From Spirochaetaceae bacterium (GTDB taxonomy: Bacteria; Spirochaetota; Spirochaetia; Treponematales; Breznakiellaceae): DNA of 6,920 nt. This document shows positions 1 through 4,203 of this stretch, piece by piece. The DNA lies in the NCBI GenBank assembly GCA_031284645.1, contig JAITXS010000106.1:1-6920 (forward strand), written 5' to 3'. Position 1 is the stretch's first letter. The number at the start of each line of letters is the position of its first letter. The notes below the pieces were generated by a model. That model was not told where the DNA came from. It saw nothing but the letters and a program-made list of their open reading frames with translations, and ran no database searches. A program made the translations under genes and the position numbers.

Positions 1-371
1 ACAAATGATTTTGTAAGATTTTCCAAATCTATTTTATTTGATTGGGGAGATAAAAATATTCTGAAGTTTTTGTCAACCATATTTTTTTTATATTCATTTA
101 AATCGCTCCCGTATAATGTTGCGGCATTACCGTTTATATCAGTGCCGTCACGTGTCAAATATTTTTCTATTTGCGTCTTGTGCGCTTTCATGTTAAATGA
201 ATAATGCGTTTTTACTATGCACTTTTGCCGGGTGTCAGTTTTAAATCCGCTTCCGCCTGATTTTATTTTCTTTTGATGTTTAATCAGGTCTCTAAAATTA
301 TTATCCGGCCGCCTGCGCCGGTAATTCAAATGAAATTTGTATTCTTTATCTTCAAATAAAAAATGTCTCAT
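1..371 (-). CDS. VirD2-like relaxase / mobilization nuclease, N-terminal part (gene runs off the left edge)
   Basis: This is the first 123 codons of a gene that continues beyond position 1. A relaxase nicks the origin of transfer and stays covalently attached to the strand that moves to the recipient cell. Recognition rests on two blocks typical of VirD2/DUF3363-type relaxases. Residues 52-88 contain IVKTHYSFN, then a helix ending in YLTRDG and NAATLYG; in relatives this is the 'AHLRYIxRDG...G..A.LYG' block, so Tyr71 may be the catalytic tyrosine. Residues 102-120 read NFRIFLSPQ followed by a DLENLT stretch, matching the family's 'FRxIxSPEDxxxxDLxxxTR'. The N-terminus is basic (RRRRP at 18-22). 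The ATG overlaps the preceding stop by one base (TGATG) and has no clear Shine-Dalgarno, so it is probably translated by coupling. The downstream histidine motif lies outside the window, so an intact active site cannot be confirmed. Confidence 0.72.
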   Translation of the reverse strand, partial: MRHFLFEDKEYKFHLNYRRRRPDNNFRDLIKHQKKIKSGGSGFKTDTRQKCIVKTHYSFNMKAHKTQIEKYLTRDGTDINGNAATLYGSDLNEYKKNMVDKNFRIFLSPQSNKIDLENLTKSF

Positions 372-550
372 CAGGGTATCTTTTTTATCAATTGTGCTAT
401 TTTGGTTTTCGCTTTATGAAACGCGTTATCGCTCACAATATTTAAAGCATTGGCAAATACAAGCGCTTCATCGAGCTTTTTTAATTGATCTATCACCGGA
501 TCACTCACAATAAACACACTCTTTTCATCAATGTTTTGTGTATTATCCAT
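371..550 (-). CDS. Small 59-residue protein of unknown function between parB and the relaxase gene
   Basis: I do not recognise this protein. It begins MDNTQNIDEK and ends IAQLIKKIP, has no cysteine and no membrane segment, and looks largely helical with a lysine-rich C-terminal end. It is very likely a real gene. A perfect AAGGAG ribosome binding site lies 6 nt before the ATG (minus strand, positions 557-562). The ATG lies inside the end of parB with an 8-nt overlap, and the stop overlaps the relaxase start as TGATG. This packing suggests stoichiometric co-expression with the partition and transfer proteins. By position it could be a relaxase accessory protein, a small DNA-binding factor or a regulator, but no motif shows this. 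Confidence 0.72.
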   Translation of the reverse strand: MDNTQNIDEKSVFIVSDPVIDQLKKLDEALVFANALNIVSDNAFHKAKTKIAQLIKKIP

Positions 551-1487
551 TTTTTTCTCCTTCTGCTTTTTTGTATCCTAATAATTTTAAAGCCCTTTTT
601 ATCAGGCTTATCGCCGCCGAATTCTCTATATCTCTCACCTTTAACGCCAGACGCAAGCATGTGATAGCACTTTCAATATTTACCTCGCCCTCCCCCTCTC
701 CCCCCTGTTTCCCGGCGGTGCCCTCCATGCTCTGAGCTCCTTCCCTCCCTTGGTACTCTGAATCAGGCACCCCCGCTGTTTTGACGGCGGCTTCCCTTTC
801 CTGTTTTGGTCCATTTTCAGCTTTAAATTCTTTCACCTTTTGCCGCATTTCCGCTCGCTTAACCTCTCCCTTGCCCCGCCGTTCCAAAATTTCCAAACGC
901 ATCCCCTTATCCGCGATCCCTTTGGTTTCTACAATGTCTTCGATTGTTACGCCGGCGTAACATACCGCATCTTCGAGGTCTTTGTCGGACTTCATTTCTT
1001 TCACGGCAACAAATATTTTGCGGACATAGCTTTCATCTTTTCCTATCGCCGTTGCGATTTCCCGATTTGCCAGACCCTGCTCTCTTAACGCGCATAGCGC
1101 ATTGTAAAGATCGATCTGATTTAACTCTTCCCGCTGGACATTTTCAACAAGCTGAACAACGGCAAGATTATCCACGCCGGAGACTATGCTGCGGATACTG
1201 TGAAATCGCTCCGGCTCTTCACTGTGGAGTTTTTGATATGCCTTGAATCTGCGGTGACCTGTCTTGACAACAAAATCATCACCGTCTGCATAGACGGTAA
1301 TCGGTTGTAATAAGCCATGCTGCCTGATACTTTCGGCAAGCTCATCAAGACCGGAATATGTTTTCCTGACATTTTCTCTCGTTTGAATGTCGCCTATAGG
1401 AATATCTTTTATTGTAAGATTTATTGACTTGCTGTCCTGTGTCCCGCTCTTTGTTTGAGCGCTTCTCAACATTCCAAGTTTTGCCAT
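543..1487 (-). CDS. parB: ParB/Spo0J-family partition protein, element-type
   Basis: ParB proteins bind centromere-like parS sites, load as CTP-dependent sliding clamps and stimulate their partner ParA. This 314-aa protein has the usual order. A short N-terminal tail (1-25) is followed by the ParB/Sulfiredoxin-like domain (about 26-120), with IPIGDIQTRENVR at 29-41, the arginine-rich nucleotide-binding box as GHRRFKA (77-83) and ENVQREELN (115-123). A helix-turn-helix DNA-binding region follows at about 136-160 (GLANREIATAIGKDESYV). A charged Glu/Lys/Gly-rich linker (about 218-268) leads to a short helical C-terminal segment (270-304) that may dimerise. The box reads GHRR rather than the GERR common in chromosomal ParB proteins, which fits a plasmid or integrative-element origin. 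The ATG overlaps the parA stop (TAATG) and has GAGG 7 nt upstream. No consensus chromosomal parS was seen nearby. Confidence 0.9.
   Translation of the reverse strand: MAKLGMLRSAQTKSGTQDSKSINLTIKDIPIGDIQTRENVRKTYSGLDELAESIRQHGLLQPITVYADGDDFVVKTGHRRFKAYQKLHSEEPERFHSIRSIVSGVDNLAVVQLVENVQREELNQIDLYNALCALREQGLANREIATAIGKDESYVRKIFVAVKEMKSDKDLEDAVCYAGVTIEDIVETKGIADKGMRLEILERRGKGEVKRAEMRQKVKEFKAENGPKQEREAAVKTAGVPDSEYQGREGAQSMEGTAGKQGGEGEGEVNIESAITCLRLALKVRDIENSAAISLIKRALKLLGYKKAEGEKNG
557..562 (-). promoter_or_regulatory. Ribosome binding site of the 59-residue gene
   Basis: On the minus strand the sequence is AAGGAG, then six A residues, then ATG. It is one of the best Shine-Dalgarno sequences in the window and is the main reason for accepting the short gene that starts at 550. 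It lies within the last codons of parB. Confidence 0.7.
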
Positions 1488-2257
1488 TATATTGCCTCAT
1501 TTATTGATACGCCCAATATATTTTCAATAAGCTCTTTTGCCTCGTTAAAACTTTTTTGTGTTTCAGTTTTAGCATCCAGCTTGTAATTTCGCTTGTTGAT
1601 ATATTTACGATAGACACTACTGCGTGAAAGATAATTCCCGTTTATAAATGATTTGAATGTTTCATTTTCCAGAAACATATTTGTCACCTGATTCCGGTAT
1701 GTCCCCTGATTGTCATTTAGCGGCTTTTCAAATTGATTGAAAATAATATGTGTGTCCAGATTATCCAGTTCCAAATCCGCCAACTTTTGAAATTGATATT
1801 GTAATGCCTGATATGAAAAAATATCCTGCTGAATCGGTATCAGTAAAATATCGCTTGCCGTAAGCACATTCCCGATTATATTATCGTAGGTCGGTGAAGT
1901 GTCGATTATACAATAATCGTATGCCGCTTCACCCAACGCACGTTTTAGCCGCTTAAGGCTGTCGGTACTTCTGAATTCATTAAGTCGCACATCACCACGG
2001 ATCAAATCCAGCTGTTCATTAATACGTGTAATACAATCCTGTGCCTTCAAGCCTAAAAATAAATCGAATATTGTTTTCTTTTGAGCAATCTCTACCGTCT
2101 CGGAATTATCCAGATAATACGACAAAGAATTATTTGAAGCATCTGCGTCTATAACCAGACATTTATATCCGGCACCGGTAAGCGCATTAATAAATAGTAC
2201 GGATAAAGTTGATTTCCCCGTCCCGCCCTTAATCGAATTAATTGCTATTGTTTTCAT
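1487..2257 (-). CDS. parA: ParA/Soj-family partition ATPase
   Basis: ParA ATPases dimerise on ATP, coat the nucleoid and move ParB-bound DNA. The 256-aa protein has the deviant Walker A motif KGGTGKST at 10-17, with the signature lysine Lys10 and the P-loop lysine Lys15. Walker A' is LVIDADAS (34-41), with Asp37/Asp39, and Walker B is CIIDTSP (115-121), with Asp119. Its length is that of small ParA/Soj proteins without an N-terminal helix-turn-helix, so it is unlikely to repress its own promoter as P1-type ParA does. The C-terminal third (about 195-235) is rich in Lys/Arg/Tyr, as expected for the non-specific DNA-binding face. It starts 14 nt after the nusG-like stop, with a purine-rich AGGGGG ribosome binding site about 8 nt before the ATG, and its stop overlaps the parB start by one base. 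It probably partitions an excised or replicating form of the element. Confidence 0.93.
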   Translation of the reverse strand: MKTIAINSIKGGTGKSTLSVLFINALTGAGYKCLVIDADASNNSLSYYLDNSETVEIAQKKTIFDLFLGLKAQDCITRINEQLDLIRGDVRLNEFRSTDSLKRLKRALGEAAYDYCIIDTSPTYDNIIGNVLTASDILLIPIQQDIFSYQALQYQFQKLADLELDNLDTHIIFNQFEKPLNDNQGTYRNQVTNMFLENETFKSFINGNYLSRSSVYRKYINKRNYKLDAKTETQKSFNEAKELIENILGVSINEAI

Positions 2258-2271
2258 TATCTTTCCCCCTG

Positions 2272-2817
2272 CTACACCGTTTGCTCGGCGCTTTTGATTG
2301 TCTCAAACGATAAATCAAAACTAAAATCTTCCCCGTAAAGATCGAGCCGCACTTTTGCCCGGCCCTTGCGCCGGTCAATTTTTACTATCTCGCCCTCAAG
2401 CCCCATTAAAGCGCCGCTCGTTATCATAATTTTGTCCTCTTCGTTAAATCGGGCTTTTGAAATTTCCGCTACGGCATTTTCCCGCCTAATGAGCAACAAA
2501 ATAATTTGAAGATCTCTGCCTTCAAGTAAACGAATGTTTTGATTCGAATTTAAAAATCGGGAAAATCCTCGTCCCTTCTTAAAAAACACAAGATAATCAT
2601 AAATGTTTTGACTCACGTCAAACTCAAGAAAAATATATCCGGGAAAAACCGGCAGCACTTTTTTTATTATTTTCCCCTTGTGCCTTTCGTTTATTTCTCT
2701 TTGGGGAAAAGAAAACTTTACCGGAATTTCAGGATGTCTTGCTTTGAATTCTTGTATGTACTTGTTTTCATATCCGGTGTTGATCTGTGCTGCATAAATC
2801 TTTTCAAATTTTTCCAT
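2272..2817 (-). CDS. NusG-family transcription antiterminator paralog (LoaP/ActX/RfaH-like)
   Basis: Specialised NusG paralogs bind elongating RNA polymerase and carry it through terminators in particular long operons. This 181-aa protein has an NGN domain (about 6-92) with NTGYENKY (13-20) and the hallmark VFPGYIFLEFD (57-67), then a KOW domain (about 126-175) with GALMGLEGEIVKIDRRKGR (135-153). The KIDRRKGRAKV stretch resembles the LoaP group of Firmicutes and spirochaetes more than housekeeping NusG. A core nusG would normally sit beside rplK/rplA or secE; here it instead leads a ParA-ParB-relaxase operon, like the ActX paralogs of conjugative plasmids. It is the first gene after a highly structured untranslated region, which may be where it acts. 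Start choice is supported by TAAGGA 6 nt before the ATG. The family call is firm; the subgroup and role are inference. Confidence 0.85.
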   Translation of the reverse strand: MEKFEKIYAAQINTGYENKYIQEFKARHPEIPVKFSFPQREINERHKGKIIKKVLPVFPGYIFLEFDVSQNIYDYLVFFKKGRGFSRFLNSNQNIRLLEGRDLQIILLLIRRENAVAEISKARFNEEDKIMITSGALMGLEGEIVKIDRRKGRAKVRLDLYGEDFSFDLSFETIKSAEQTV

Positions 2818-2823
2818 GATTAT

Positions 2824-2829
2824 TCCTTA
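2824..2829 (-). promoter_or_regulatory. Ribosome binding site of the nusG-like gene
   Basis: The minus strand reads TAAGGA, then ATAATC, then ATG, giving a 6-nt spacer. This fixes the start of the first gene of the operon and places the structured region 2842-3035 upstream of it as untranslated leader, if the promoter lies further right. Confidence 0.65.
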
Positions 2830-2840
2830 CTCCCTCATTT

Positions 2841-2865
2841 TGAACGCGCAAGGAATTGAACCTTG
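2841..2865 (-). other. tRNA 3'-end-like segment (T arm plus acceptor-like strand), possible attachment-site remnant
   Basis: On the minus strand the segment reads CAAGG-TTCAATT-CCTTG, a perfect 5-bp stem with a 7-nt loop fitting the T-loop consensus TTCRANY, then CGCGTTC and a discriminator-like A. This is the order of a tRNA 3' end without encoded CCA. No complementary GAACGCG 5' acceptor strand occurs nearby and no D or anticodon arm can be folded, so it is not a complete tRNA. It could be a displaced tRNA 3' end left by site-specific integration, a tRNA-mimic module of a small RNA, or chance. Confidence 0.35.
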
Positions 2866-3035
2866 AATTGTCAAAAGCTGGATTGAAGGTGGTACACCAG
2901 CTCCATGACAATACGACCTGTCACGCCCGATTTATGCGGATAGTTAAGACTGCTCCCGCTTTCCTCTCGCCTAGCCGAAACATAGTGCAAAATGGACGGT
3001 TACGTTTTCCGTCACCAGTGGTCGTAAATCAGGGC
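2842..3035 (-). ncRNA. Candidate structured RNA or leader upstream of the nusG-parA-parB operon
   Basis: This stretch has no believable protein gene but many complementary segments. Plus-strand positions 2867-2912 form a 13-bp hairpin and 2849-2865 a 5-bp stem with a 7-nt loop. GACGG (2995-2999) pairs with CCGTC (3009-3013), and GCGG (2936-2939) pairs with CCGC (2956-2959). At long range, 3026-3035 pairs with 2925-2933 (9 bp with one bulged base), while 3020-3025 pairs with 2913-2918 (6 bp). These two helices interleave and would make a pseudoknot. I assign the minus strand because the T-arm-like loop reads correctly there and because the region directly precedes the nusG-like gene; a plus-strand transcript ending in the A/T-rich hairpin at 3039-3090 is also possible. 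I match it to no known RNA family with confidence. Confidence 0.42.
2867..2912. repeat. Strong two-segment inverted repeat (13 bp)
   Basis: ATTGTCA (2867-2873) pairs with TGACAAT (2906-2912), and AGCTGG (2876-2881) pairs with CCAGCT (2897-2902). A small internal loop (2 nt against 3 nt) separates the two helices and a 15-nt loop closes them. It abuts the T-arm-like stem-loop with one base between them and has no following T-run, so it is not an intrinsic terminator. It is the strongest candidate RNA recognition element for the NusG-like protein. Confidence 0.7.
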
Positions 3036-3038
3036 AGT

Positions 3039-3080
3039 TTAGAAAATTAGTGATTCAATTTAAAATCTCAATTTTTCTAA
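3039..3080. repeat. A/T-rich inverted repeat, possible weak terminator on the plus strand
   Basis: TTAGAAAATT (3039-3048) is complementary to AATTTTTCTAA (3070-3080) with one extra base, and inside it GATT (3052-3055) can pair with AATC (3064-3067). On the plus strand the stem is followed by a T-rich run (3081-3090), as in an intrinsic terminator, but the stem is almost all A-T and would be weak. It separates the structured region from the DUF6273-like gene. Confidence 0.35.
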
Positions 3081-3099
3081 TTTTTTATTTTATAAAGAC

Positions 3100-3711
3100 T
3101 TGCAAAATCATATAGTAGTAGGGATAAACTCTTTTAACCCGGGTGCCAATGGCAGAACGAGTTATGCGGGAGGCGTGACATCTGCAATACCGCATATCGT
3201 GATGCAGTTTAAGGATACACCGGTAAACCGTCGGATGGAGATCTCGAATACGAATGCCAATGGGTATAGCGGGAGTGAGATGAGGAAATATCTGATAAGT
3301 TACAGTGGTAGTGGAGGGAATTTCTCTGTGGGCTTAAAGGATGCAGGGGTACCGCTGGATAATGATGCTATCATCTTGAAACCTCAAAGGTACGTGGCAA
3401 GTAAGGGAAGCGGGACGGCTGTATCTCTGATAGAAGACAAGATATGGCTGCCGACAGAACGGGAGATGTTTCGGAGCAGGACGTATTCAGTAGCAGCATG
3501 TGAGACAGAGGCTAATCAGACCTGGCTTGAATATTATAACAGTGATGACAGGCGGAAGAAGCCCTCGGCGCAGTATAATACCTACTGGCTAGCGTCGCCA
3601 TCTGCGTCCTCCCCTGCCTACTTTTTCTGCGCTGTGTTTTCCGACGGGAGGGCCACCAGCCCCACCGCCATGAATGAGCTGGGCGTTGCCCCCGCATTCT
3701 GTGTGAAGTGA
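3100..3711 (+). CDS. DUF6273 / C-type-lectin-like variable protein, probably N-terminally truncated
   Basis: The 203-aa reading frame resembles the C-terminal domain of DUF6273-type proteins common in gut treponemes and other anaerobes: PHIVMQFKDTPVNRRM (31-46), YSGSEMRKYL (56-65), WLPTEREMF (116-124), YWLASP (162-167) and the closing GVAPAFCV (195-202). Relatives are usually longer, with a signal peptide or other N-terminal segments. Here the protein begins inside the conserved domain, at a TTG with no signal peptide and no clear ribosome binding site, and an in-frame stop lies at 3061-3063. It is therefore either a small cytoplasmic protein or, more likely, a fragment or silent cassette. 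The binding function is unknown; the lectin-like fold is inferred from the family. The last 36 codons differ sharply in composition from the rest, described in a separate entry. Confidence 0.55.
   Translation: MQNHIVVGINSFNPGANGRTSYAGGVTSAIPHIVMQFKDTPVNRRMEISNTNANGYSGSEMRKYLISYSGSGGNFSVGLKDAGVPLDNDAIILKPQRYVASKGSGTAVSLIEDKIWLPTEREMFRSRTYSVAACETEANQTWLEYYNSDDRRKKPSAQYNTYWLASPSASSPAYFFCAVFSDGRATSPTAMNELGVAPAFCVK
3601..3690 (+). other. Variable-region-like tail: A-depleted, NNC-rich codons
   Basis: These 90 bases contain 10 A residues, against 26 in the 90 bases just before (3511-3600). Fourteen of the 21 codons 170-190 end in C. Diversity-generating retroelements copy an AAC-rich template into the 3' end of a target gene and randomise the A positions, leaving NNC codons in a lectin-fold ligand-binding loop near the C-terminus. 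Position, codon pattern and fold context all fit, and the conserved GVAPAFCV end would follow the variable stretch. No template or reverse transcriptase is in the window, so this is a hypothesis. Confidence 0.4.
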
Positions 3712-3712
3712 T

Positions 3713-3921
3713 TTAGGGTAGTAAGGGATGGGGTGGAGGGTTATGGTAATAAAAGAAAGCTGCTGATCTGCCCCTTGCCCCTCTTACTCTGCTTCGGGTA
3801 TGGGGTCGGGGATTTCTGATAAGACCTATACCCAACCCCTTGCCCCGAAGCTGGAGAAAAAGAGAATTGGGTACGGTACAGGATCTCTGATAAAACCAAA
3901 ACCCTCTACCCTTAACCCTAA
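3713..3921. repeat. Degenerate tandem repeats forming nested inverted repeats, directly after the DUF6273-like gene
   Basis: Three degenerate units of about 75 nt can be aligned, around 3723-3781, 3795-3846 and 3867-3918. Each has a G-rich GGGTA/GGGG part, then CTGAT, then a C-rich part. CCCCTTGCCCC occurs exactly at 3771-3781 and 3836-3846, and GGATTTCTGATAAGACC (3810-3826) recurs with two changes at 3881-3897. The units also pair. Outer arms: TTAGGGT (3713-3719) with ACCCTAA (3915-3921), and 3736-3747 with 3895-3906 (11 of 12). Inner hairpin: CTTCGGG (3792-3798) with CCCGAAG (3844-3850), plus GGGGT (3802-3806) with ACCCC (3835-3839). No T-run follows, so this is not a simple terminator. It may be an intergenic repeat family, a small mobile repeat or a recombination signal. 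Confidence 0.6.
3716..3740 (+). other. Potential G-quadruplex motif
   Basis: Four G-tracts (3716-3718, 3725-3727, 3730-3733, 3738-3740) with loops of 6, 2 and 4 nt satisfy the standard G3+N1-7 pattern. It begins 5 nt after the stop codon of the DUF6273-like gene and is part of the left arm of the nested repeat. The same bases can instead pair with the C-rich right arm, so the two structures would compete. Confidence 0.4.
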
Positions 3922-4203
3922 GGAAGGTATGTTTCAATTGAGATGTGCAGAGTTTATTCATAACAAACTGGAAACGGCTTAATCACAATTATTTTCTGCC
4001 TTCACTTTTTCCATATAATGTATATAAAGGCTGGACGCCGCAGTACCATATGCGCGAACACCCTCATTTTGACATCCGTCCCTCGCTCCCTGACGGTATA
4101 GTCTGTTATTTTTGGGTATCTTTTCTAAATGAGGCACAGCTCCGTTTCGGTATCTTTTTCAATGAGGCAATGCGCTGCCTAGACATTTATCCGGTTTCGG
4201 GCT
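3922..4203. other. Intergenic region before the penicillin-binding protein gene
   Basis: I see no convincing gene here. Promoter-like pieces are a TATAAT at 4014-4019 without a good -35, and a perfect TTGACA at 4069-4074 with TATAGT at 4097-4102. The 22-nt spacing of the second pair is too long for a standard promoter. A CCGTC/GACGG inverted repeat (4076-4080 with 4092-4096) lies between them. A 21-22-nt imperfect direct repeat occupies 4115-4136 and 4149-4169. One of these elements probably drives the downstream gene, but the sequence does not decide which. Confidence 0.45.
4115..4169 (+). repeat. Imperfect direct repeat upstream of the penicillin-binding protein gene
   Basis: Two copies beginning GGTATCTTTT and ending ATGAGGCA start at 4115 and 4149, 34 nt apart, and differ by one length change and a few bases. 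The first copy's AAATGAGG (4127-4134) is the exact inverse of CCTCATTT at 4062-4069. They could be operator sites or fragments of a dispersed repeat. Confidence 0.45.

Noticed and set aside
1..2820. Consensus chromosomal parS site
   Set aside because: No sequence close to TGTTTCACGTGAAACA was seen. The CACGTG inside the relaxase gene lacks the flanking symmetry.
2885..2898. T-box-like AAGGTGGTAC on the plus strand
   Set aside because: It lacks the rest of the T-box consensus (ACCGCG), a specifier stem and a downstream terminator, and it lies in the loop of a different strong hairpin.
2841..2915. Complete tRNA or tmRNA gene on the minus strand
   Set aside because: Only the T arm and 3' acceptor-like strand fit. 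No GAACGCG partner strand, D arm, anticodon arm or tmRNA tag frame was found, and CCA is not encoded.
2856..3050. Plus-strand open frame of 64 codons
   Set aside because: It overlies the structured region, has no ribosome binding site, and its bases are better explained by paired segments. I recognise no family.
3039..3090. Promoter for the minus-strand operon using TTGAGA at 3066-3071
   Set aside because: The -35-like hexamer is good, but no acceptable -10 lies 16-18 nt downstream, and the region is so A/T-rich that hexamers arise by chance.
3792..3850. Intrinsic terminator for the DUF6273-like gene
   Set aside because: The hairpin is strong but has no T-run on either strand, and the loop and internal mismatches are large.
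3512..3961. Minus-strand frames across the end of the DUF6273-like gene and the G/C-run repeats
   Set aside because: They are low-complexity, Arg/Pro-rich translations of the complementary strand and of repeats.
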